A stretch of 12,598 nucleotides of DNA from Chloroflexota bacterium. GTDB lineage: Bacteria; Chloroflexota; Ktedonobacteria; Ktedonobacterales; JACDGC01. Each line of letters starts with the position of its first letter. The first letter of the stretch is position 1. Both the position numbers and the translations under genes were made by a program. Below, in pieces: positions 1 to 6,984 of the stretch. The stretch spans positions 1 through 12,598 of the forward strand of contig JAKAOI010000023.1 of the NCBI GenBank assembly GCA_021812265.1, given 5' to 3'. The notes under the pieces were generated by a model, which did not search any database, was not told where the DNA came from, and worked only from the letters and a program-made list of their open reading frames with translations.

Positions 1-1526
1 ACCACCACGCATTCTTGCACGGCGGGATGTTTTGCCAGCGTCTCTTCAACTTCGCGGGGATATATGTTATACCCGCCGGCTATAATAATATCTTTCGCGC
101 GATCGACAATAGTAAAATAACCGTCACTGTTCATTGTTGCAATATCGCCGGTTTTCAGCCAGCCATTATGGAATACTTTCGCCGTTTCATCGGGCCGGTT
201 CCAATAACCTTTCATCACCTGCGGGCCCAAAATAGCCAGCTCTCCGGCCTCACCAAGGGGCATATCCTCTTCAGTAACAGGATCTATTACTTTTGCGGCA
301 GTGCTGGGATATGGCACACCGATTGTGCCAATACGCCGATCGCCGAAAAGCGGATTGGCGTGTGTAACCGGTGATGTTTCGGTTAACCCATAGCCTTCCG
401 CCACGCGCGCGCCCGACAAGCGTTCAAACCGCTCTTGCACTTCGTGCAGCAGCGGGGCGGCGCCGCTTAAACAAACCTTTACCGAACTGATATCCCCTTT
501 TCCTCGTTTTTCAATATAGCGCGAAATCGCTATATACATCGTGGGAATACCGGGAAAAACATCGGTGTGATAGCGTTCGATCGCCTCAACAACATCTTTA
601 GGCACAAATCGCGGAAGCAGCACGCATGTTGATCCACCCCACATGCTTGTAAGCAAACCCACCGTCAGCCCATATACATGGAAAAATGGAGCTGCCGCCA
701 GCGTGCTGTGTACGGTATAACGCGGAAAACGAATCCACGCAGCGCACATCAGCGTATTTGCCATTAAATTGCGCTGTGTAAGCATTGCGCCTTTGGCGAC
801 ACCAGTTGTGCCGCCGGTATACTGCAAAACTGCCAATTCATTGGGAGAAAACTCCGGGTCGGCAAATTCATCTGCGCCAGTGCTTGCAGCTGCTCCGCCG
901 GCGCTCAGCAGATCCCGCAAAAACACGATCTGCGGATCTTGCTTCATTTCTCGCAAGGAAACGGAGGGTTTGCCGCGCTGTTCTTGCGCCTGCTTTATGG
1001 GGTAAAGCGCGGAAAGGGGAAACGGCAGATATTCTTTGACGGCTGTAATAATCACTTTTTCTATCGATGTGGCGCTTCGCGCTTCTTTCACAACGGGAAA
1101 AAGAATATCCAACGTTAAAATTGCTTTTGCGCCGGAATCCGCCAGCTGATGGCGCATTTCTGCAACAGTATACAAAGGATTGGTGGAAACAACAACTGCG
1201 CCTGCTTTCAGCGCGCCAAAAAACGCAATAGGATATTGCGGCGTATTTGGCAAACAAATAGCAACACGATCGCCCTTAGAAATACCCATTTTCTTTAAAG
1301 ATCGAGCAAAGCGGCTGCTGAGATCGTCTAACTGCGAATAGCTGATTTTTTTGCCATAAAAAATCAGCGCCGGCCTGTCTCCGACTGCTTTTGCAGCGTC
1401 GGTAACTAAAGTGTAAAGAGGTTTATCCGGTATTTCTACAGTTGCCGGAACGCCCTCATCATAGTGCGCGATCCACGGATACGGCTGATGTGAAGCTTCA
1501 TTTTGAGTGTTCGGCGATTGCGCCAC
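1..1526 (-). CDS. fadD: Long-chain fatty acid--CoA ligase (acyl-CoA synthetase), 3' end beyond the window
   Basis: This enzyme activates long-chain fatty acids to acyl-CoA through an acyl-adenylate (ATP, CoA) for beta-oxidation or lipid synthesis, and is usually peripheral to the inner membrane. I translated the minus strand from a GTG at 1526 and it stays open for 508 codons to the window edge. Visible ANL-superfamily motifs are the P-loop YTGGTTGVAKGAML (residues about 236-249, very like Proteobacterial FadD), YGLTETSP (379-386), GWLKTGD (455-461) and VDRAKDIIIAGGYNIYPREVE (from 474). The C-terminal lid with the catalytic lysine lies off the window. The GTG is chosen because AAGGAG (1535-1540) sits 8 nt upstream. 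It is divergent from cinA and has its own promoter at 1690-1698. FadD is the best fit to the P-loop and hinge, but another medium- or long-chain acyl-CoA ligase is possible. The FadD-class call is firm; exact chain length cannot be read from sequence. Confidence 0.93.
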   Translation of the reverse strand, partial: MAQSPNTQNEASHQPYPWIAHYDEGVPATVEIPDKPLYTLVTDAAKAVGDRPALIFYGKKISYSQLDDLSSRFARSLKKMGISKGDRVAICLPNTPQYPIAFFGALKAGAVVVSTNPLYTVAEMRHQLADSGAKAILTLDILFPVVKEARSATSIEKVIITAVKEYLPFPLSALYPIKQAQEQRGKPSVSLREMKQDPQIVFLRDLLSAGGAAASTGADEFADPEFSPNELAVLQYTGGTTGVAKGAMLTQRNLMANTLMCAAWIRFPRYTVHSTLAAAPFFHVYGLTVGLLTSMWGGSTCVLLPRFVPKDVVEAIERYHTDVFPGIPTMYIAISRYIEKRGKGDISSVKVCLSGAAPLLHEVQERFERLSGARVAEGYGLTETSPVTHANPLFGDRRIGTIGVPYPSTAAKVIDPVTEEDMPLGEAGELAILGPQVMKGYWNRPDETAKVFHNGWLKTGDIATMNSDGYFTIVDRAKDIIIAGGYNIYPREVEETLAKHPAVQECVV

Positions 1527-1689
1527 GCTGCGCGCTCCTTTCTGCGTGATCCAACGTGATGCGGCTCAGAGAAAAATATCACAATTGTTTCACAGAAAAC
1601 ACGTTTAATTATATTGTAATTATTATACGCAACGCGGTAACGTATTGGGATATTGCCAGCTATCAAATACATCTGTCAGCCAGCAACAA

Positions 1690-1698
1690 ATTATACCA
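1690..1698 (-). promoter_or_regulatory. Extended -10 promoter for fadD
   Basis: On the minus strand the sequence reads TGGTATAAT, an extended -10 (TGnTATAAT), with the TATAAT at 1690-1695. The expected start is near 1683, giving a leader of about 157 nt. No good -35 is seen at 16-18 nt, which is acceptable for an extended -10. A second TATAAT lies at 1622-1627 on the same strand but lacks a correctly placed TG or a -35. Confidence 0.55.
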
Positions 1699-1795
1699 GC
1701 TCAGTTGCATAAACAACCAAACAAAAATATCCCTTGCCAAGACCGGTTAAGAAAGGCGGCACAAAAGCGGCCGGATGTTTTCACCGGCGCAGCCC

Positions 1796-1804
1796 TGCTA
1801 TAAT
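1796..1804 (+). promoter_or_regulatory. Extended -10 promoter for cinA
   Basis: TGCTATAAT is a perfect extended -10 with TATAAT at 1799-1804. The -35 region (TGTTTT around 1776-1781) is poor. Transcription from here would start near 1811 and give cinA a leader of about 290 nt that includes the palindrome at 1882-1935. Confidence 0.5.
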
Positions 1805-1810
1805 ACTATA

Positions 1811-2098
1811 TAAACAATAATTTTATGTAGGATTTTCGATTGAAAGAGAAGCGCATGGCTCATATCTGAAACAGAGGGAGGTCGGGGACACCCCAGAATC
1901 CCATACAAGGGACAATGTCCCTTGTATATCCCCGATTTTCCATGCTGAAGCGAAAGTCCTGTTATGTATAAAATTTTGCTTGCCATTAACGGCTGAAACA
2001 TAAAAATAGTCGGCTGTTCGTTTCGCTCACCATCAAGTTGTTTGATACGGTTAAAAGTAAGCGTCTTTAATAAAGAATCGGGAGATATATCACGGAAC
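1811..2098 (+). other. Gene-free cinA leader region
   Basis: I see no gene with a ribosome-binding site in this stretch. The minus-strand open frame that crosses it overlaps the 5' end of cinA and has no recognisable domain. The main content is the nested palindrome at 1882-1935, with AT-rich unstructured sequence after it up to the cinA start. Confidence 0.4.
1882..1935. repeat. Nested inverted repeat (long hairpin) in the cinA leader
   Basis: An inner perfect palindrome, ATACAAGGGAC / GTCCCTTGTAT (1903-1913 and 1917-1927), has an 11-bp stem and a 3-nt AAT loop. It is enclosed by TCGGGGA (1882-1888) and TCCCCGA (1929-1935). The left flank also contains a small GGGG-ACA-CCCC hairpin (1884-1894). 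No T-run follows, so it does not look like an intrinsic terminator. It could be a REP/MITE-like intergenic palindrome or an RNA regulatory element; the pairing is seen directly and the role is unknown. Confidence 0.7.
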
Positions 2099-3334
2099 AT
2101 GAGAGCAGAAATTATTTCCATCGGCACAGAGCTATTATTGGGGCATATTACCGACACAAATGCGGTATATTTAGCGCAGCGGCTTTCCGCGCTGGGGATT
2201 GATCTGCATTTTGTTTCCCAAGTAGGGGATAACAGAGGCAGACTGACAGAAACACTGCGCAAAGCGTGGGAACGCGCAGATGTTATTATCACCACAGGCG
2301 GGCTGGGACCTACTGAAGATGATGTTACCCGAGAAGCTATTGCAGATTTATTACAAGAAACACCGCAGGTAGATTCAGAATTAGCCGCGGTTTTAACTGA
2401 GCGGTATCAATTATTCAGCAGCGCCATGCCGGCGACTAATATAAAACAGGCGTGGTTAATTCCCTCAGCAACATCGTTGAAAAATCCTTCGGGAACGGCC
2501 CCTGGATGGTTCGTGCAAAACGATAACCATATTATAATCTCTATGCCCGGTGTTCCCAAAGAAATGTATCAAATGTGGGAAAACGAAGCCGAGCCACGGC
2601 TTTCCACGCTGGCAGGCGCAACTATTTTTACCCGTATTTTGCGCATTTCCGGCATGGGAGAATCTATTGTCGAAGATACTATTATCGATTTCATCCACTT
2701 AACCAATCCAACCGTCGCCACCTACGCCAAATCTGACGCGGTTGATGTGCGCATTTCGGCCAAAGCGGAAAATACCGCCAAGGCGCGGGAAATGGTAGAC
2801 GACATAGACGCACAGATCCGGTCCGTATTGGGATCGGTCATTTTCGGTGAAGATAAAGATACACTGGCAAGCGTAGCCGGTGATTTGCTGAAAAAACACG
2901 GCTGGACCATGAGCGTGATGGAGTCGTGCACCGGCGGGTTAACAGCCTCCACAATTACTGATATCCCCGGAAGCTCTGATTATATGCGCGGCGGAATAGT
3001 CGCTTATGCCACAGATCTGAAGAAAAGCATGGGTGTGCCAGCCGATGTCATTGAGCAACATGGCGTTATCAGCCGCGAAACCGCGCTGGAAATGGCGCGG
3101 GCAAGCCGCCTGCGCTGCAGTTCGGATGTTGGGATTGGGATAACAGGAGTGGCCGGCCCCGATTTGCAAGAAGGCAAGCCGGTTGGTTTAGTGTTTATTG
3201 CAATAGTTACACCGGAAACCGAAGTTGCGGAACAATTCCAAATGCCGGGAGATCGGCATGATATAAAAAGACGCGCCGCGCTGCGCGCATTAAATATGCT
3301 GCGGCTGGCGCTTTCTTCCGGCAGCGGCAACTAA
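2099..3334 (+). CDS. cinA: CinA: MoCF-like domain plus nicotinamide-nucleotide amidase (PncC) domain
   Basis: CinA-family proteins act in pyridine-nucleotide recycling: the C-terminal domain deamidates nicotinamide mononucleotide to nicotinate mononucleotide, and the N-terminal molybdopterin-binding-like (COG1058) domain has been linked to ADP-ribose hydrolysis. In competent bacteria the gene is competence/damage inducible. The protein is 411 aa, normal for full-length CinA. The N-terminal domain shows GTELLLGHITDTNA, then ITTGGLGPTEDDVTREA, then MPGVPKEM. The C-terminal domain shows ESCTGGLTAS, GGIVAYATDLKK, GITGVAGPD and KPVGLV, which form the amidase pocket. I chose ATG 2099 over an in-frame TTG at 2042 because CinA proteins begin M-(R/K)-AEIISIGTE. 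The ribosome site is weak (GGGAG at 2080-2084, 14 nt away). It is monocistronic and converges on thrS. No neighbouring recA or pgsA is present. Confidence 0.95.
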   Translation: MRAEIISIGTELLLGHITDTNAVYLAQRLSALGIDLHFVSQVGDNRGRLTETLRKAWERADVIITTGGLGPTEDDVTREAIADLLQETPQVDSELAAVLTERYQLFSSAMPATNIKQAWLIPSATSLKNPSGTAPGWFVQNDNHIIISMPGVPKEMYQMWENEAEPRLSTLAGATIFTRILRISGMGESIVEDTIIDFIHLTNPTVATYAKSDAVDVRISAKAENTAKAREMVDDIDAQIRSVLGSVIFGEDKDTLASVAGDLLKKHGWTMSVMESCTGGLTASTITDIPGSSDYMRGGIVAYATDLKKSMGVPADVIEQHGVISRETALEMARASRLRCSSDVGIGITGVAGPDLQEGKPVGLVFIAIVTPETEVAEQFQMPGDRHDIKRRAALRALNMLRLALSSGSGN

Positions 3335-3343
3335 ACAGCAAGC

Positions 3344-3382
3344 AAGCCCCGCGCATACAGATTTCTCTCTTGCGCGAGGCTT
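3344..3382. terminator. Hairpin between convergent cinA and thrS
   Basis: AAGCCCCGCGCA (3344-3355) pairs with TGCGCGAGGCTT (3371-3382) over 12 positions with one C/A mismatch, leaving a 15-nt loop. It lies just after the cinA stop and 19 nt beyond the thrS stop, so it may serve both genes. T-runs are poor on both sides, so termination may be inefficient or factor-assisted. Confidence 0.5.
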
Positions 3383-3401
3383 CCGATGTTGCGGCGCTGC
3401 C

Positions 3402-5249
3402 TTATTGCGCCGCGTTTTCCTCTTTTTGCCACAGATTAAGGCTTCGCGAAGCGCTAACCTGAAGCGCCTGCTCTATAAATTTTGCCAGCGGAACTGCGCC
3501 GATATTTTCGTTTGTTCGCAGCCGCAAAGAAACTGATTCGTTTTCGGCTTCTTTATCGCCCACCACCAGCATATAGGGTATTTTTTGCAATTGCGCGTCG
3601 CGCACCTTCGCGTTCATCCGTTCCGAACGCGAATCTACCTCACTGCGCAGCCCTATCTTCTGCAATTGCTTTTGCACGCGCACGGCATAATCAATATGGC
3701 GATCCGTAATCGGTATAACCATTGCCTGCACCGGAGAAAGCCACACAGGGAAGGCGCCGGCAAAATGTTCGATTAACACGCCCATAAACCGCTCAGTAGA
3801 CCCCATGATGGCGCGGTGAATAATGACAGGCCGATGCGCGGCGCCATCTTCGCCGATATACTCCAGGTCGAAATTTCGCGGCTGAAACAAATCCATTTGA
3901 ATGGTTGAAAGCTGCCATTCACGTCCCAGCGCGTCTTTTGCCATCAGATCCATTTTGGGGCCGTAAAACGCAGCTTCCCCTTCAGCAGATTCATAGTTAA
4001 ATCCCGTCGCGTCCAGCGCTGCCTTCAAATCGGTTACTGCTTGTTCCCACAAAGCCACATCTCCATGATATTTTTCATGGTCATTTAAATCGGGCAAAGA
4101 CAATCGCACGCGATAATCTGTTAACCCATATGCGCCAAGAATTTCACGGATTAAATTGACCAGATCTTTAAATTCATCCATCACTTGGTCGGGGCGCAAA
4201 AAGATATGTGAATCATCTTGCGTCAACGAGCGAACACGGGTAAGCCCCGAAAGCTCACCTTTTTTCTCAAACCGGTGCAAAGTGGCAAATTCAGCGTAGC
4301 GAATCGGCAGCTCGCGGTAGCTGTGGCGCTGAGATTTATACAGCGTAATATGCGAAGGGCAGTTCATTGGTTTTAACTCAAAACTGTTATCTTCCAATGA
4401 TTCCAGCGATTCATTTTCGTCAGCGTCGCGTTCCTCCTGCATTTTGGGGAACATGGCGTCGCGATAGTGTTCCCAATGCTTCGATTGCTTATACAGCCGC
4501 ACACGAGCAATATTACCGGTCCACACATGCGAATAGCCATAGCGTTCCTGCGTTTCGCGCATATAAGTTTCCATCAGCCGCCGAATCATTTCGCCGCGCG
4601 GCAAAAACAGCGGCAGTCCCGGGCCAACATCTTCACTGAACGTAAATAAATTCAACTCTCTGCCAATTTTTCGATGATCGCGTTTTTTGGCTTCTTCAAG
4701 CTGCCATAAATAGGTTTCAAGCTCTTCTTTTTTCTGCCACGCCGTGCCATAAATACGCTGCAGCATCGGGCGGTGTTCATCGCCGCGCCAATAAGCGCCG
4801 GCAACGCGCATCAGCTTAAACGGCCCTATTTCCCCCGTATTGCTTACGTGCGGGCCGCGGCATAAATCTAAAAACGGCCCCTGCTCATAGATACCGACTT
4901 CTTGATCAGCCAGATTTTCAATAATCTCAACTTTATACGGCTGATTATGTTCCTTGAAATAATTCAGCGCTTTATTGCGATCCCATTTACTTTGTTTAAA
5001 TGGATGTTTTTTGGTGACGCTTTCCTGCATTCTGGCTTCAATTGCGGGAAAATCTTCCGGCGTAATTGGCCGCGACGCTTCAACATCATAATAAAATCCG
5101 TCATCAATAGCAGGGCCAATGGCAAACTTAATTCCGGGGAATAGTTCTTGCAGCGCTTCCGCCATAACGTGCGCTGTGGAATGGCGCATACGCTGCACCG
5201 GCGTATAGTTTACCGATGCGTTTATTTCCTGCGCTACATCTTCTGGCAT
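3402..5249 (-). CDS. thrS: Threonyl-tRNA synthetase lacking the TGS domain
   Basis: Class II synthetase that charges tRNA-Thr and edits Ser-tRNA-Thr. The protein is 615 aa. The editing domain begins almost at once: HSTAH at residues 23-27 and LCRGPH with C130 and H134. The usual N-terminal TGS domain (about 60 aa) is therefore absent. The catalytic core keeps the zinc ligands C297 (MNCPSH), H348 (DDSHIF) and H478 (IIHRAIMGS), motif 2 around RFEKKGELSGLTRVR, and motif 3 in GSTERFMGVLIEHF. The anticodon-binding domain forms the C-terminus. An acidic insertion of about 14 residues relative to the E. coli enzyme precedes the MNCP motif. I chose ATG 5249 because AGGA (5257-5260) lies 7 nt upstream; the ATG at 5255 is too close to that site. 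A T-box riboswitch upstream controls expression, which independently supports the identity. Confidence 0.97.
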   Translation of the reverse strand: MPEDVAQEINASVNYTPVQRMRHSTAHVMAEALQELFPGIKFAIGPAIDDGFYYDVEASRPITPEDFPAIEARMQESVTKKHPFKQSKWDRNKALNYFKEHNQPYKVEIIENLADQEVGIYEQGPFLDLCRGPHVSNTGEIGPFKLMRVAGAYWRGDEHRPMLQRIYGTAWQKKEELETYLWQLEEAKKRDHRKIGRELNLFTFSEDVGPGLPLFLPRGEMIRRLMETYMRETQERYGYSHVWTGNIARVRLYKQSKHWEHYRDAMFPKMQEERDADENESLESLEDNSFELKPMNCPSHITLYKSQRHSYRELPIRYAEFATLHRFEKKGELSGLTRVRSLTQDDSHIFLRPDQVMDEFKDLVNLIREILGAYGLTDYRVRLSLPDLNDHEKYHGDVALWEQAVTDLKAALDATGFNYESAEGEAAFYGPKMDLMAKDALGREWQLSTIQMDLFQPRNFDLEYIGEDGAAHRPVIIHRAIMGSTERFMGVLIEHFAGAFPVWLSPVQAMVIPITDRHIDYAVRVQKQLQKIGLRSEVDSRSERMNAKVRDAQLQKIPYMLVVGDKEAENESVSLRLRTNENIGAVPLAKFIEQALQVSASRSLNLWQKEENAAQ

Positions 5250-5331
5250 ACTCATTTCCTTTCGTGCCGCCTGAATTGTTATGCGGCAAAACAAACTGCG
5301 CTATGGACGCAAGGCGGCCGTAAAAAGGCGC

Positions 5332-5366
5332 AAAAAAAACCTCTGCGTCCGCCTAGGGACGAGAGG
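5332..5366 (-). terminator. Intrinsic terminator of the thrS T-box leader
   Basis: On the minus strand CCTCT-CGTCC pairs with GGACG-CAGAGG around a CTAGGC loop (5340-5366), followed directly by eight T residues (5332-5339). The 5' arm overlaps TCGTCCCT, the strand needed by the competing antiterminator. This is the attenuation point for thrS, about 80 nt before the start codon. Confidence 0.9.
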
Positions 5367-5722
5367 CCGTTATCGGCAAATCGTGGTTCCACCCTTATTT
5401 CGCACAATTTTCTTGTACAGCGTATAACCGCGCCGGCGGCGCTATGCTGCTGAGCAAAAACGTAATGTGTGCGCTCACTGCTTGGTATAACGGAACAGCC
5501 GCCGCGCCATACACATGTTTTTACCAAGCAAAAATACAGTTGTCGCCGGTAAAAAATTTTGGGGCGCAGAATCATATGCCAGTGGTGTACATAAACACTT
5601 GCGCAAAGCCAAATTACAGCTGATTCTGGCTCTCTCTGCTGCGCGCGTTCACATATATGTCTGACGTTTCGCTCTTATTTTGCTTGGTATATTAGAGAAT
5701 TGCCACAAGCAAAACACTTCCT
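5332..5722 (-). promoter_or_regulatory. T-box riboswitch leader, threonine-specific, controlling thrS
   Basis: T-box leaders bind uncharged tRNA: Stem I reads the anticodon, and the T-box bulge pairs with the free NCCA end to stabilise an antiterminator. On the minus strand the T-box sequence AAGGGTGGAACCACG (5382-5396) is present. AGGG and ACGA flanking the TGGAACC bulge can pair with CCCT and TCGT downstream, excluding the terminator at 5332-5366. Stem I runs from 5644 to 5564: base helix GCGCAG (5639-5644) with CTGCGC (5564-5569), then AGAGAGA as the GA/K-turn motif, then helix GCCAG with CTGGC. The next loop carries ACACCA; ACC at 5584-5586, followed by A, is the specifier and is a Thr codon. 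Stem I spans only about 81 nt, so its distal part is short. A helix TGCTTGGTA/TACCAAGCA (5522-5530 with 5479-5487) likely forms Stem III. Confidence 0.93.
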
Positions 5723-5728
5723 ACAGAT

Positions 5729-5737
5729 ATTATACCA
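5729..5737 (-). promoter_or_regulatory. Extended -10 promoter for the thrS leader
   Basis: The minus strand reads TGGTATAAT, with TATAAT at 5729-5734. No clear -35 is visible. The TAA stop codon of the upstream propeller gene (5730-5732) lies inside this -10 box. The start of transcription would be near 5722, 78 nt before Stem I. Confidence 0.6.
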
Positions 5738-6803
5738 CATGATTTGAAGAAATCCATAGAGCGCTGTTTATGGTGTGCGGGGTAAATTCTTCCCAAGAAA
5801 AAGTAAAATTACTTTGAATAAAGTGAACACCATCGGGCGCAATCCAAACCAGAACTGTTTCAGAAGCGGTATCAGGCGCCGGCAGCAATATGTTTACCGG
5901 ATGCGCTTGCTCCGGCTCCATTTCTGGCAGACGCGCGCTGAAAACCTTTTCCCAATCTTGCCCATAGGTAAAGCGCCATAAGGCATAATCGCGCGACCGA
6001 TATTGCGCCGGGGCGATAACAAACAAATCTTCTTTCATGTGCGGTGTGGCAACCAAAAGGCTGTGCCGCGAAACACCACCCATAACAGTCGGCGGCGCGC
6101 ATTCCTGCCAGCGCCAAGTTTTTGCCCGAGTGGAACACCGATATAACGAAGTTTCAGTAGCTGCGAATACTATATATGGTCGGTTGCCATCGCGAACCAT
6201 ACTTAGTATATCGCGATTGGCGGCGCTATATGGCAGATTTGGCCGGTGCAGCTGGGCAATGCCGTCATGCTGCGGCTGCCAGCGCTCACCCATATCAGCA
6301 GTTTCATATATACCGCCGACAGAAACGGCGGCAATCACTTTGCGGCGATCATCCGGGTCTGCGGCCAGCGCAACAACAGAAGGAAGCTCAGCGCGTTGCG
6401 CGCCCCACCAATACTGCGCGTCAGAGAAATCTTTAAATTGCGAAACGTGTTCCCAATGGCGCTCACGCGGATTTTCATAAGAAAATTTCCAAAGAGCGGC
6501 GGGACTGGTTCCCATCCAAATTGTTCCATCGACAGCCGAAACTAAGGCAGTTGGTGTTTGCTGCGGCGACATGCGCGAAAACTGCATTTCCGGCAGAGGC
6601 GCCCATTTCCCCGATTGCGGGCTGCGCTCCCAAAAAGCGCCGTCGGCAGATGCGGCAATAGCGCCAAATCGCGGCAACGCGGCCACCGCCGTTATATTGC
6701 GACCTGGCAGCAAATGGCGTCTTTGGCGCTTGGAGGAAAAACGTCTGCGGCGATCTTCTTCAATTTCCCATAATCCATCTGATGACCCGATAATAATCGT
6801 CAA
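5730..6803 (-). CDS. Predicted cytosolic beta-propeller (BNR/sialidase-like repeat) protein of unknown function
   Basis: I do not recognise a specific function. The 357-aa protein has repeated short blade-like units that end in small-G-x-x-W or Y patterns: SSDGLWEI at the N-terminus, SADGAFWE (about 53-60), DGTIWMG (about 91-97), VGGIYETADMGERWQ (near 161, an Asp-box-like turn), ETSLYRCSTRAKTWRW, DYALWRFTYGQDWEKV and PDGVHFIQSNFTFSWEEF. This spacing fits a WD40/YVTN/BNR propeller of about 6-7 blades. There is no signal peptide or membrane segment, so it should be cytosolic, unlike secreted sialidases, and I see no catalytic sialidase arginine set. The start is TTG 6803, with GAGG (6811-6814) 7 nt upstream. 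It lies 181 nt after the flippase gene on the same strand, and its stop codon is embedded in the thrS promoter. Function could be protein scaffolding. Confidence 0.72.
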   Translation of the reverse strand: MTIIIGSSDGLWEIEEDRRRRFSSKRQRRHLLPGRNITAVAALPRFGAIAASADGAFWERSPQSGKWAPLPEMQFSRMSPQQTPTALVSAVDGTIWMGTSPAALWKFSYENPRERHWEHVSQFKDFSDAQYWWGAQRAELPSVVALAADPDDRRKVIAAVSVGGIYETADMGERWQPQHDGIAQLHRPNLPYSAANRDILSMVRDGNRPYIVFAATETSLYRCSTRAKTWRWQECAPPTVMGGVSRHSLLVATPHMKEDLFVIAPAQYRSRDYALWRFTYGQDWEKVFSARLPEMEPEQAHPVNILLPAPDTASETVLVWIAPDGVHFIQSNFTFSWEEFTPHTINSALWISSNHVV

Positions 6804-6815
6804 GGGAAAGCCTCA

Positions 6816-6899
6816 CTATATTGAACCAAATCGATAAAGTTCCGCTGGGGCATACACTGGCAAATTCGCCGAAAGCATCTGGTTTGTACAGGGAACCAT
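6816..6899 (-). CDS. Possible 27-codon small ORF upstream of the propeller gene
   Basis: An ATG at 6899 is preceded by AAGGGG (6906-6911) at a 6-nt spacing and opens a 27-aa frame beginning MVPCTNQMLSANLPVYAPAE. It ends with TAG 12 nt before the TTG start of the propeller gene. Placement and ribosome site are suitable for a coupled leader peptide or a tiny gene. There is no homology that I recognise, and an open frame this short occurs by chance. Confidence 0.2.
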   Translation of the reverse strand: MVPCTNQMLSANLPVYAPAELYRFGSI

Positions 6900-6948
6900 C
6901 GCTAGCCCCTTATTCAGCATACCATATACCATGAATGAAAGAGCCGCT

Positions 6949-6981
6949 GCCGCATATTTTTTATCATTTTTTCTATGCGGC
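6949..6981 (-). terminator. Hairpin just after the flippase gene
   Basis: On the minus strand GCCGCATA (6974-6981) and TATGCGGC (6949-6956) form a perfect 8-bp stem with a 17-nt A-rich loop, starting 3 nt past the flippase stop. The following sequence has only a short T-rich patch, so it may attenuate rather than stop read-through into the propeller gene. Confidence 0.35.
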
Positions 6982-6984
6982 TGT

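Noticed and set aside
1575..1597. CRP-like site TGTGAAACAATTGTGA upstream of fadD (minus strand)
   Set aside because: The second half is TGTGA rather than TCACA, so it is not the dyad. It resembles a direct repeat by chance in AT-rich DNA.
1798..2295. 165-codon minus-strand open frame across the cinA leader and cinA 5' end
   Set aside because: It overlaps the conserved start of cinA on the opposite strand, crosses a perfect palindrome, has no ribosome site at its start and no recognisable domain. Probably a non-coding shadow.
5279..5575. 98-codon minus-strand open frame within the thrS leader
   Set aside because: It runs through the T-box, antiterminator and terminator, which explain the sequence fully as structured RNA.
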